Source of the DNA: Paenibacillus sp.
GTDB taxonomy: Bacteria > Bacillota > Bacilli > Paenibacillales > Paenibacillaceae
Assembly (NCBI GenBank): GCA_023512345.1
Contig: JAILZT010000016.1
Coordinates: 56,311 to 120,310 of the forward strand
DNA: 64,000 nucleotides
Reading direction: 5' to 3'
The notes below the pieces were generated by a model. It did no database searches. It was not told the origin of the DNA and saw nothing but the letters and a program-made list of their open reading frames with translations. The position numbers and the translations under genes are program-made. This document shows, piece after piece, positions 19,101 through 26,210 of the stretch; position 1 is the first letter of the stretch, and every line of letters starts with the position of its first letter.

Positions 19101-19179
19101 CTGCTGACGCGGAAGTGGAGAACAGCAGCAAAAATACGAAGAGTGGTACCATTACTAAAGGTATTCGTTGATTCAACAT
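13138..19179 (-). CDS. Secreted heparinase II/III-family multidomain lyase with cohesin-like domain (gene A)
   Basis: A 2013-aa exported enzyme with signal peptide ending near residue 26 (FSTSASA). Residues about 30-130 form an FN3/DUF4962-like region. About 140-800 is the (alpha/alpha)-toroid plus beta-sandwich lyase core, with QPYNSHGW, GSYNHSHSDQNSFIL and LALDSGYYDWY as active-site-like blocks. About 1005-1140 resembles a CBM6/35-type module, 1145-1330 holds two FN3 domains, 1340-1545 a concanavalin-like module, 1567-1690 a cohesin-like domain and 1697-1785 a third FN3. Three 70-residue repeats end the protein. Known relatives cleave uronic-acid polysaccharides (heparin-type, alginate, ulvan) by beta-elimination; the substrate is unknown here. 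No LPXTG or SLH anchor is seen. Confidence 0.88.
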   Translation of the reverse strand: MLNQRIPLVMVPLFVFLLLFSTSASAVEATPSWPEWKGLQMPYLPEDKAEIHQNPPDFRWAYIEGAEQYQLQVALSADFTDVAYEASTVSRNFYNFPEIFETGTWFWRVRYEKAGNWSEWTSPRRFRIAEDAVPFPVPDAATLGATIGTQHPRVWTNPENLPEFRSYALTKGKAIYDSKLAGVRANLNAPIPSEPSFPYGPGAPQDEAYIIAFNAFTASAMSAIDQMLDASFVYLISGDAQIGQNAKARLLKLASWNPEGPTGYIIQDQVHRSVAYKSAMAYDWLYPILTPEERQTIVNMITVRTRTMADDLINNDSMLKQPYNSHGWTAMGYMGIISIALLHETPEAEEWFNKTVPAYINLMAPWGGEDGGFSQGSGYWQWASIFSKEFMDVLLSASGLNLYDKASVRNEGNFALYAFPNGSPRGVFGDDSEYPPGSPSVTAYKRMAEMNNDPNMQWGHITNGSPPYISLNDYFYGNPAIQPIPPVGLPKARWFQDTDWVTMHSNLYDRDRVSLYFKSSPYGSYNHSHSDQNSFILNAFGETLALDSGYYDWYWSPHHNNFTKRTFAHNAITYDGKKGQAFDDFSAKGKITGFVTHPDFDSVSGDATQAYGGGLSKANRHIIYLRPSMFVTIDNLASQQAGGSAFSWWLHAEENLTVDSDQSGATITKGKAVLKTKIHAPDQISAVYEERYLDENGLERRPEGRFSTKPNQKHAAFTTPKSESTTIVTTMDVHKTNGNAQNVVSENLGDYLKLTFEDGSQVFVRLIQEGLVDTGTYKFDGAAIAVKGDTVLLVAGTKLIRDNVVLIESSELSTIVYGQKQLMVMSEEDSVSHIYAPGVTAVRNEQGQPIPNAGSAAEVVSAQGLYWSTADDRLTIQMQKGSYSLKLNDAPVPQPLEDIALTLTVDGVNSTVPLKAHSDVAGNPVSWGKLPIDEGLYEVEESPLGLVFEKYGSPTLFYSENSPSIIMTGQSGSLKLRSLSASQPLTTDVRTDYDDVRGTLAIGQEAESFIASGGGVFTRYTNRPFLSNGTGVGNWLNKGQWLTWEIPVPKQGHYDLIVKYVAGWDLPVGQITTRFLKVGNAGYKFEAPTTADFGTAPDKWRSLRVRMNQELQPGKIQITMWSSGGAMNMDWLGLVEVKEDEIRPTAPGNVSLGAIGETSVKVEWGASTDNVGIQGYAIYANDLEVGRVDADTLNYEVTGLAPSTAYNIAVKAVDLSDNYSKLSNIAVANTTDLTQPSWTNASLEIPIIDRDMARLAWEGAGDNSGKVNNYQIYKIEGSVETQVATVTSQVYDVLNLQPGTFYRFRIEAVDKAGNESDSGPSIGVNTLNTEQSESFFETFDRSPAGSVSGLNGWKIIAPYGSAALEPTQGAAGNSLKLIDNDYVNTNQNTEYRNAFVAERTVSPMSGKLIFETKFKFNKLNHDYGSYNLDLIGNAQTVARFTGFSSGYMGYWVQANGTNTARFIPADSAFYPITRDQWVTVRMEVNTATKTYDLILKADMFKSYKGSVDTPGTLDTESGTFKVTGIPYYNNNVQVSSIDTVRLSSNRYTGTYEFDYVALYKDEASAPAVTLTVPEKSPVSGEFALNVGLQHVHGVSAQDIHLAYDSNKFQFVKAESLRDGTQLISTEDNASNGEIRLVSSNTGDAVDEAPELLKVLFKTKSDVGAGSIGVSKAIVTDAAGNKIQLQSLRSVSIQVSDAEPPVWSNMNLEASSPSKGDVMLTWSGADQTDLSEYRVYQNGNLLGTVGRNESSYMVSGLVHNTTYTFKIEASDAAGNWSVDGPSLTLPYRDPVTVMLQDSQGNPLSGGTITYYDNGWKDFGVTDETGKASKSLAGNSYKFGMKYQGIYQEISQEIDAKPSVVFKTIQVKVKLKDSQGIPLDGGTVTYDAEGSRPFGITVQGEAVKELLAGPYSIRMNYQGSYQEVSQDTGVNPTVVFQTVNVKVSVEDSKGKALKNDVVVKFYANGWNPFGTITGGVAVKEMLPGTYKFSVTYMGDTTEKSQDIGSDPKVKIVLGH

Positions 19180-19234
19180 TAGTCACATGACCTCCCTAGT
19201 TGTTAAACCATGCAGCATCTCAATTTCATCACTT

Positions 19235-19283
19235 AACCTTTTACAGATCCAATCAACGCACCTTGCTCAAAATGCTTTTGAAT
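19235..19283 (-). repeat. 49-bp direct repeat, copy 1: relic of the permease gene 3' end
   Basis: Identical over 49 bases to 24367-24415, the 3' end of the YtcP-type permease gene. It encodes IQKHFEQGALIGSVKG followed by a stop, here TAA instead of the TGA of the intact gene. It lies 7 bp beyond the stop of lyase gene B, where it is not part of any gene. The simplest reading is that the permease once lay directly upstream of lyase gene A and that gene B was placed between them later. Confidence 0.95.
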
Positions 19284-19290
19284 CGCTGTA

Positions 19291-22200
19291 TCACTTTAGT
19301 TTAATGGTCATAACCGAGCTAGAAGTGACGCCTGCCGCATTCACTAATTCACAGCGGTATTCATAAGTGCCAGCAACTCTGCTTGAAATTGCCGTTATTA
19401 CCTTCTGGGCATTTGGCGACACTGCGTTTAAGTCTTGTGAATCAATTAACACGTCGTTCTCATATAACCGATACGCGGTTGCATTCGTTCCCCACCACAT
19501 GTTCATGGTTACATCGTAATCTCCGTCTCCGTCCCAGTTGTTATGGGATAAAACAGGTTTACCAGGAGATGCATCGGTAATAACAATGGAAAGAGGATCG
19601 CATGCGGTCGTTCCGAAGCTATTTATCAGCTCACACGTGTAAGAGTACGTTCCGTTAGGCTTACCTGAAACAGCTGTCTTGGAGACCTGCGCGTTTGGCG
19701 AACTATCGGTCAACTTCTGCGTGTCGATCAGGACACCATTCTCGTAAAGTTTGAGTTGTGTGCCGTTATTCCCCCACCACATGTTCATCGTGATGGTGAA
19801 GTTCCCATCCTTCAATCCTGCGACGTGGCCACTATTACTGGAAAGCACCGGTTTACCCGGAACTCCCTTCGCAAGAGGAAGTGCATTAACCGTTACTTCT
19901 GCCTGCGGACGTATCAATGTACCCTCAACCGTTCCTTGCACCGTAAATGTATTTTCCGCGGCATATTGCGATGGGCTAATGCTTTCCCAGACTACGTTTA
20001 CCTCTGCCGTTGATTGATTGCTATACACCGCCGATACTACTGACGGCATGACCGGTGCCTTACCTACAGTTGTCGTAACCTCAAGCGGTTGAAAGCTGAC
20101 GATAGATGTCTTTTTACCATATAAGGCTAATTCAACTAGGGTGGTCCATGCACTGAACGGTCCGTTGTTGCCATTTCCAATAAATTTGACATACCGTGCA
20201 GGTACCGGATCGAATCGGTATTGTTGCATCTCCGAAGACGTACCGCTACTGGATCCGCTATATACCTTAGTAAAGTTGGTGCCGTCTGTCGATACCGCAA
20301 TATCGAAGTAATTTTTCCGAATCGCGGCATTAGCGAATAATAGGTCAACTCTGTCGACATTCTTGATTTCACCTAGGTCATAGTTAACCCAAACGCCAAT
20401 TCCTTGTGCTGCCCATGAGGTAGTCAAGTCCCCATCGATAGTCTTTGCCGCTGAACCGCCACTTTCATCACTGGCAGTAACTGCTGTGATATCGATCATT
20501 GGTATCAGTACAATATCCTTCACAATGTCTCTATCTGAGAGACTGACAGATTCTGAAAATTTATCGGTCCTGTCATAAGCTACGGTTATGAGATAATTAC
20601 CAATGGGCAGATTGTCCGCTGTATAGCGCCCTTCCGCATCTGAAATTACAGACTTAACTAGAAAACCTTCAACCGTTCTTATCGCTACGGTCGCATTGAC
20701 GGCTGGAATTCCGCCATCCTTGGTTACTGTTCCGCTTATATTGTATAAATTTTGCAAGGTAACCGTAACTGAAGGTCCAGTGTCGGACAGAGCTCCGGAT
20801 GTATGTTGCGCCTCTACCCGGAAGGTATGTTTACCTGAAGTCATATTGGTTAAAGTGATGCTATTATTGCTGCCTGGTACTTCGGTCACAAGCTTACCGC
20901 TGTCAAACACTTTGTATGCGGTAACCGTATTGCTTGAAGACACTCCCGTCCAAGACAGGGTTACCTTGTCTGATGTAATGTCGGATGCAGTAAGGTTCCC
21001 GTTCGTCCATACGGGACGTTCCATGAGTTGAGACGTCAGATTAGCCGACCATGTTAGCTTATAAGTTCCGGAAGGGCCATTGAAGCTTAGAACACCACCC
21101 TCTTCGGAGACTAGGATCTGAGAATCTGCGGTTTGACCGTCTCTTTCTACGGTCCAATAACCTGCCGCAAGATCAGTTACCACATATTGAAGATGATCTT
21201 CATCTCCAGTGATGTCTAAGGTAACAGGACCATTTAAACGGTCGCCGCTCTTACTGAATAATGCAATTCTATCTGCAATTTTGGCTCCGACCATGTCACC
21301 GGAGTCTACCATTTCAGTAGGAAGCGCTGTAGGGCCTCCGACATTGTCCATGACCTGCATGACATTCAAGAAATTATCATCCGTTTGCGCATCGGTCGGG
21401 GAGATCTGTACTCTCCATGAACCGGGTTCAAGAGCACTTTGACTTGACAGCGGATTCGGATAGTTTTTACCATCTACAAAATACTCTTTCTGAGCTCCGC
21501 CTACTTTTTCAATCGTTAGATTTTCCTTCAAAGGCAGTAGAGTGGTGTTAACAAGCTTTCCGTTATAACCATACACACTCCGTGTTACGGTGGTAACATT
21601 TTCATTGATCTGTGGATCCTCTTCGCTATGCAGCAACCAGTATTTCTTGAAATCTTTGTTCGTCGAATTGACTCTGTCGTATACAATCATCGCCGCCGGA
21701 TGTGTGTCATCTTTTAGATTAAGGAATACAAAGGAGCGCGTATATTTCGAAACCTTGCTTGAGTAAGCCTTTGTCAAATCTCCTTTTAGATAGGTGAAGT
21801 CAGGCTTTAGCGGATCAGGGCCGAATTGATGTCCCGCAATACTCGCAATCTTGTAACCCTTATCTTTATCTTTCAAATCGGCTAAGTTAGGAGGCTCCAT
21901 CCCTAGATTAGGCCATTGTACTCCGCCATCATTTGAAACTGGAATTCCCCACCGTTTGAATGTTTCGTTCGAATCATAGACCAACATGGAGTTATGCGCT
22001 ATTGTCCGTTTATAGTAATTCTCGTCATGAGCACTACCATAAGTTTCATAGACTCCGGAATCGCCCGCAAGCGAACCTTTGTAATAAATTTGAAATGCTC
22101 CTGGATCTAAATGGTCATGATTGTTGGTGTGGTATTCGCCAACTTTCATCTCAGCCACCACGGCATTTGAGTCAATTCCCATATCCCAACCGGTTCTCGC

Positions 22201-24294
22201 TATCATGGAGCCATTTGGGGAACCGAAATACTTCGTGAGTCCGAGCTCATTCAGTGGTTTCCTTGGTAAATCAGGATCGTTAAATAAAAGCACTAAGAGA
22301 GGATCTACATTCCATTTTGTCTGGGAATATTCCATATTGAATGCTTCTTTAAAATATGGGTTTTTATAATAGTCCGCTGTAAATAAGAATGTGTTCGGCT
22401 GTCCCGCAAATCCGCCTCGGTTAGAAACTACCCACGAATCTCCATCCCTGAGCAAATCGCCGTCTGGAGTCCGGTTGTATATGGTTCTATAGGGTACATC
22501 ACCTAGATTTCTGTCAAATACATCCGGGTATCCCATTCGGGCGTAAATCATGTTTGCTATCGCTTCATGAGCATATCGTCCTTGCCCGTACGAGTCCCCT
22601 TGGTAGTGCATGCCGGCATCAAACAAAAATTTACGAGAAGGAACAAACTCATCCACTATGATTTTAGTAGCTGCATCATACATAGTGGGTACTGAGGTAT
22701 CTTCGTCATAAATAGCTATCCCTGCACTTAGCAGATCTCTAAGAATGTGATTTTCAGACCGATTCCCGGTTATGAAATTGCCAAAGCTTTGATCCACAGG
22801 GTAACCAGTTAACGTATGATTAGTGGCCATTTTTTTAAATTCCGCGATAAAATAATCCTTTTCATTAACATTCTCTTCTTCGTTGACAATCAGCAGGTCG
22901 TAGCACCAATCATAAACCAGCGCCCCAGCAAATATAGTCTCGCCTGCATGTCCGGAGTTTTTTGCTTTGTTGGTTGATGCATAGGTTCGGAAAAAGTTTT
23001 TCATCATATCGATGGCTTCTCTTCCCTTAACTTCATCCTGGTTAAGAACGTATTGAAGTGCTTTGGCTTTGATGGAGCCTAGAACAGTTTCATTAAAATT
23101 TCCATCGGTTGTGCCTGTCAAGGGAGGCAGTACACCAGTGTGTACTACATTGCTCGCATCGTTTACCGTGCCCCAGTATTTAGCCATCTCTGGCTTCGCA
23201 AGCTTCACCTTCAATGAAGGGATATCCTGTGCTCTTATCAATAAACGAGGATGCTCTGCAGGTGGCTTCAGCAGCGCTAAGGGGTTCCCCATTTCCACGG
23301 TTGCAACGGGTCCGCCAGAAGATTGGTTACTTTCGTTGTCCATCGCTTCTACTTTGTAAGTATGAAAGCCTTCACTTATATTTGTTAAGGTAATGGTGTT
23401 AATAGCTCCTGTGGTTGAGCCAACCTTAACGTTCCCTTCATAAATTCTATATTCTTTTATGGTGCCTAGATCGTCGGTTGCACTCGGCCAAGTAAGCTTT
23501 ACGCTATTTGCACTTAGTGTGGTTGCAGTCAATGTCCCGTCCGCCCAAATCGGTGCAGTATTATTCAGAGTCAGGTAATCTACATAATAAATTCCCTTAT
23601 TATTTTGGGGAAGATACAATACCTTGGTTAAGTCCCCTGTTCCTGGTTTGATATTTAATCCTTTTATAGTAAATGTACCTGTTGACTTATCAAGACGAGG
23701 ATCTGTGCTTCCACTTGATTTATAGGCATCACTGATGACCGTCATGTCATATTTCCCTAAAGCTTTATCAATCACAAACCTTAAAGTCACCCATTGGCCA
23801 ATTAAATTACCGGAGGGCATGTTTATTACTGCGTTGGCGTCTGTAACGTCCCTCCATAATCCGCCTGTGTATGTTAGCTTTGCAGCGAGATTTGATTGGT
23901 TGTCAGTCACAACAAAATTGAAATGCGGATCCGCATTTTCATATATTTCAATACGAACCTTGGTTTCCACTGTGAACTTCCCTGTCTGTGGGATAATTGT
24001 ACGAGTAGCCGTGGCGGCTCCTCTGAATTCAGAACCCGGAACATAATCATTATCCGTAAGCTTCATGATCTTATTGTCTGGTGAAGAATCCTCTATAATC
24101 TCTACGGTTCCAAAAGATGTACCCATAGTCCAACCGCCACCGTTAGTTTTGGGGCCGACCGGTTCACTGTTGAAGCTGTCAGTGAAAGTAGTGCTGTCCG
24201 CACTGGCAGTTGAAGACGGTATAATCCCGGAATAACCTGAAAAAGTAATAAGGAATATCAGAAAATAGATAACGATTTTTTTACCCTTAATCAT
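19291..24294 (-). CDS. Secreted heparinase II/III-family multidomain lyase (gene B)
   Basis: A 1667-aa exported enzyme with a signal peptide to about residue 32 (SSTASA). Order of parts: concanavalin-like module (about 35-245), FN3 (250-330), heparinase II/III-type lyase core (about 340-1085, with GEYHTNNHDHLDPGAFQI and AGDSGVYETYG), FN3 (about 1090-1175), carboxypeptidase-regulatory-like domain (1190-1262), F5/8 type C (discoidin) module (1266-1395), Ig-like Big_4 (1401-1470) and two ChiA-N-type modules (1475-1575, 1575-1667) marked by TMNMWWG. Relatives degrade acidic polysaccharides by beta-elimination. The core is only distantly similar to that of gene A, so the two probably cut different linkages of one glycan. 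It is flanked by the 49-bp repeats. Confidence 0.88.
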   Translation of the reverse strand: MIKGKKIVIYFLIFLITFSGYSGIIPSSTASADSTTFTDSFNSEPVGPKTNGGGWTMGTSFGTVEIIEDSSPDNKIMKLTDNDYVPGSEFRGAATATRTIIPQTGKFTVETKVRIEIYENADPHFNFVVTDNQSNLAAKLTYTGGLWRDVTDANAVINMPSGNLIGQWVTLRFVIDKALGKYDMTVISDAYKSSGSTDPRLDKSTGTFTIKGLNIKPGTGDLTKVLYLPQNNKGIYYVDYLTLNNTAPIWADGTLTATTLSANSVKLTWPSATDDLGTIKEYRIYEGNVKVGSTTGAINTITLTNISEGFHTYKVEAMDNESNQSSGGPVATVEMGNPLALLKPPAEHPRLLIRAQDIPSLKVKLAKPEMAKYWGTVNDASNVVHTGVLPPLTGTTDGNFNETVLGSIKAKALQYVLNQDEVKGREAIDMMKNFFRTYASTNKAKNSGHAGETIFAGALVYDWCYDLLIVNEEENVNEKDYFIAEFKKMATNHTLTGYPVDQSFGNFITGNRSENHILRDLLSAGIAIYDEDTSVPTMYDAATKIIVDEFVPSRKFLFDAGMHYQGDSYGQGRYAHEAIANMIYARMGYPDVFDRNLGDVPYRTIYNRTPDGDLLRDGDSWVVSNRGGFAGQPNTFLFTADYYKNPYFKEAFNMEYSQTKWNVDPLLVLLFNDPDLPRKPLNELGLTKYFGSPNGSMIARTGWDMGIDSNAVVAEMKVGEYHTNNHDHLDPGAFQIYYKGSLAGDSGVYETYGSAHDENYYKRTIAHNSMLVYDSNETFKRWGIPVSNDGGVQWPNLGMEPPNLADLKDKDKGYKIASIAGHQFGPDPLKPDFTYLKGDLTKAYSSKVSKYTRSFVFLNLKDDTHPAAMIVYDRVNSTNKDFKKYWLLHSEEDPQINENVTTVTRSVYGYNGKLVNTTLLPLKENLTIEKVGGAQKEYFVDGKNYPNPLSSQSALEPGSWRVQISPTDAQTDDNFLNVMQVMDNVGGPTALPTEMVDSGDMVGAKIADRIALFSKSGDRLNGPVTLDITGDEDHLQYVVTDLAAGYWTVERDGQTADSQILVSEEGGVLSFNGPSGTYKLTWSANLTSQLMERPVWTNGNLTASDITSDKVTLSWTGVSSSNTVTAYKVFDSGKLVTEVPGSNNSITLTNMTSGKHTFRVEAQHTSGALSDTGPSVTVTLQNLYNISGTVTKDGGIPAVNATVAIRTVEGFLVKSVISDAEGRYTADNLPIGNYLITVAYDRTDKFSESVSLSDRDIVKDIVLIPMIDITAVTASDESGGSAAKTIDGDLTTSWAAQGIGVWVNYDLGEIKNVDRVDLLFANAAIRKNYFDIAVSTDGTNFTKVYSGSSSGTSSEMQQYRFDPVPARYVKFIGNGNNGPFSAWTTLVELALYGKKTSIVSFQPLEVTTTVGKAPVMPSVVSAVYSNQSTAEVNVVWESISPSQYAAENTFTVQGTVEGTLIRPQAEVTVNALPLAKGVPGKPVLSSNSGHVAGLKDGNFTITMNMWWGNNGTQLKLYENGVLIDTQKLTDSSPNAQVSKTAVSGKPNGTYSYTCELINSFGTTACDPLSIVITDASPGKPVLSHNNWDGDGDYDVTMNMWWGTNATAYRLYENDVLIDSQDLNAVSPNAQKVITAISSRVAGTYEYRCELVNAAGVTSSSVMTIKLK

Positions 24295-24364
24295 CTTACG
24301 CTCACCTCATAGATAGATTTTGGATTCGCTTTCATGATTGCCTTAGCCCCGTCTAAAATCCATA

Positions 24365-25237
24365 TCAACCTTTTACAGATCCAATCAACGCACCTTGCTC
24401 AAAATGCTTTTGAATGAAAGGATATACCATAATAATAGGCAAGCTGCCTAGTAGTATGAGAGCATATTTCAGAGATTCCAGCACAACCGTCTTTCCGGAA
24501 GCTGCAGAGGATTCAAGAACGTCTCCGCTTTGACCTACGACCACCAGATTGCGGATCATTAATTGAAGAGGAAATAAGTTCGCATCCCTTAATAACAGAA
24601 GCGCTGCCGAAAAACTATTCCATATTTCCACTGCATAGAAGAGACCTACCGTCATAAGCACAGGTTTGGATAATGGAATTATAATGGAAGGAAGCAGTCC
24701 GAAATCCGATAAACCATCGATTCGCCCCGACTCCTCTATTTCAACAGGAAGACCCTGAAAAAAGGTTCGCATAATGATCAAATTATACGTATTGATGGCA
24801 CTTGGCAGCACCATTGCCCATATAGTATCCATTAAGCCGTAAGACTTCATGACCAGATAGAAAGGAATCATCCCTCCATTGAACATGATGGTGAAAACGA
24901 TGATCATCATCACGGCTTTACCGAATATTAACGACTTTCTGGATAACGCATACGCGCCCATGATCGTGAGCGTCATGGATATACAGCTTCCTAAAATGAG
25001 ATACAGCAAAGTATTGCGATAGCCGATCCACAACCTTTTGTCACCTATTGCAGCAGAAACCGCGTCCCATTGAAAACCTTTTGGCCATAATCCTACTTCG
25101 TTACGAACGACATAGTCAGGTGAGCTAAGGGCGACAGACGCCATATGAATAAAGGGAAATAAAGATGCGAACGCAACAAACGCCAATAAGAGAAAATTGA
25201 CAATATCAAAAATCCTGATCTGACCACGCTTTACCAT
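24365..25237 (-). CDS. Carbohydrate ABC transporter permease (YtcP/MalG type)
   Basis: A 290-aa inner-membrane permease with about six helices. The EAA loop reads IEESGRIDGLSDFGLLPSII, giving the conserved Gly contact to the ATPase. The C-terminal HFEQGALIGSVKG is the usual end of YtcP-type proteins. It overlaps the LplB-type gene by 7 bp. No ATPase is encoded here; in Paenibacillus such systems normally share a separate MsmX-like ATPase. Its last 49 bases are duplicated at 19235-19283. Confidence 0.92.
   Translation of the reverse strand: MVKRGQIRIFDIVNFLLLAFVAFASLFPFIHMASVALSSPDYVVRNEVGLWPKGFQWDAVSAAIGDKRLWIGYRNTLLYLILGSCISMTLTIMGAYALSRKSLIFGKAVMMIIVFTIMFNGGMIPFYLVMKSYGLMDTIWAMVLPSAINTYNLIIMRTFFQGLPVEIEESGRIDGLSDFGLLPSIIIPLSKPVLMTVGLFYAVEIWNSFSAALLLLRDANLFPLQLMIRNLVVVGQSGDVLESSAASGKTVVLESLKYALILLGSLPIIMVYPFIQKHFEQGALIGSVKG
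24367..24415 (-). repeat. 49-bp direct repeat, copy 2, inside the intact permease gene
   Basis: The parent copy of the repeat at 19235-19283: last 16 codons plus two bases of the stop region of the permease gene. Distance between copies is 5132 bp, enclosing lyase gene B. Homologous recombination between the copies would delete gene B and restore a permease-gene A junction. Confidence 0.95.
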
Positions 25238-26139
25238 AGGCTCGTCTCACCCACTTTACGGCTTATTCGATTAGCAGAGTAAATTAATATTAAAGAAATT
25301 ACAGCCATAGATAAATCGATAGCCGAAGCGTAACTGTAGCTGCCTCCAATGATTCCGGTGCGATACACATAAGTAGAGATGATATCTGAAGTTTCAAGGG
25401 TAGCAACGTTACCCAGAAGAAATGCTTTGTCGAAGCTTAGCTCCAAGATACCGCCAAGTTGTAAAATAAATACAATCACCATAGCTGGTATAATCCCAGG
25501 TAAGGTTACATGAACGGTTTGCTTCCATCGCCCTGCTCCGTCCATCCTCGCTGCCTCATAAAGTTGGGGGTCGATCGCGGCTAAAGCTGCCAGGTAGATG
25601 ATTGTACTAAAGCCAACTTGCTGCCAAATATCCGAAGCAATGTAGATGGTACGGAACCATTCTGCTTTTTGCAGAAAGTATATGGGTTCAAATCCCACCG
25701 ATTTAATCATTTGATTAATCCATCCTGTGCTGGGTGACAATAGCATGATTAAGATACTTGATATGACGACTTGGGACATGAAAAAAGGCATGTAACTAAC
25801 AGTCTGTACAAATCTTCTGTACCTTTTCCAACGCATTAAATAGAATAATACAGCTAACATAATCGGTGTTGGATACAAAAAGAGAAATCGATATAATCCC
25901 AATAAAAGCGTATTTCGGATGATATTCCATGCATCTGGATTACGAAGAAACCATTCATAATACTTCAGTCCAACCCATTCACTTGCCCATACGCCTTTAA
26001 ACAGATTGTAATCTTTAAAAGAAATCACGATCCCGAACATGGGTACATACTTAAATAAGATATAGTAAAGCAGGACAGGTGCTAACAGCAGCAGATATAT
26101 ACGGTCTCGCTTCAATCGCTTGAAGACAGATGGTTTCAA
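25231..26139 (-). CDS. Sugar ABC transporter permease (LplB/MalF type)
   Basis: A 302-aa permease with about six membrane helices, opening with RDRIYLLLLAPVLLYYILF and carrying an EAA loop LYEAARMDGAGRWKQTVHV that docks onto the ATPase. LplB-type permeases pair with YtcP-type ones to import oligosaccharides, and the partner gene overlaps this one by 7 bp. A hairpin (26162-26204) separates it from the solute-binding gene, fitting lower expression of the membrane parts than of the binding protein. Confidence 0.92.
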   Translation of the reverse strand: MKPSVFKRLKRDRIYLLLLAPVLLYYILFKYVPMFGIVISFKDYNLFKGVWASEWVGLKYYEWFLRNPDAWNIIRNTLLLGLYRFLFLYPTPIMLAVLFYLMRWKRYRRFVQTVSYMPFFMSQVVISSILIMLLSPSTGWINQMIKSVGFEPIYFLQKAEWFRTIYIASDIWQQVGFSTIIYLAALAAIDPQLYEAARMDGAGRWKQTVHVTLPGIIPAMVIVFILQLGGILELSFDKAFLLGNVATLETSDIISTYVYRTGIIGGSYSYASAIDLSMAVISLILIYSANRISRKVGETSLW

Positions 26140-26161
26140 ATAAAGTTCTCCTCCTAATGTT

Positions 26162-26204
26162 GCAACAGGGCAATCCGTCCAGGATAAGACTGATGCCCTG
26201 TTGC
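26162..26204 (-). promoter_or_regulatory. mRNA stem-loop between binding-protein and permease genes
   Basis: GCAACAGGGCA (26162-26172) pairs perfectly with TGCCCTGTTGC (26194-26204). On the transcribed strand an A run precedes it and no U run follows, so it is not a classic terminator for the operon. It would rather protect the 3' end of the binding-protein message, as in mal-type operons. On the plus strand it has a T8 tail and could stop antisense reads. Confidence 0.6.
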
Positions 26205-26210
26205 TTTTTT

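Noticed and set aside
19235..19283. 49-bp repeat as part of an insertion sequence
   Set aside because: It is the 3' end of a permease gene, with no terminal inverted repeats or transposase nearby.
13138..24294. Repeated FN3 segments as a repeat or CRISPR-like array
   Set aside because: They are diverged protein domains, not near-identical DNA units with spacers.
26162..26204. Hairpin as the operon terminator
   Set aside because: The U run is on the wrong side for the minus-strand transcript, and the operon continues with close spacing.
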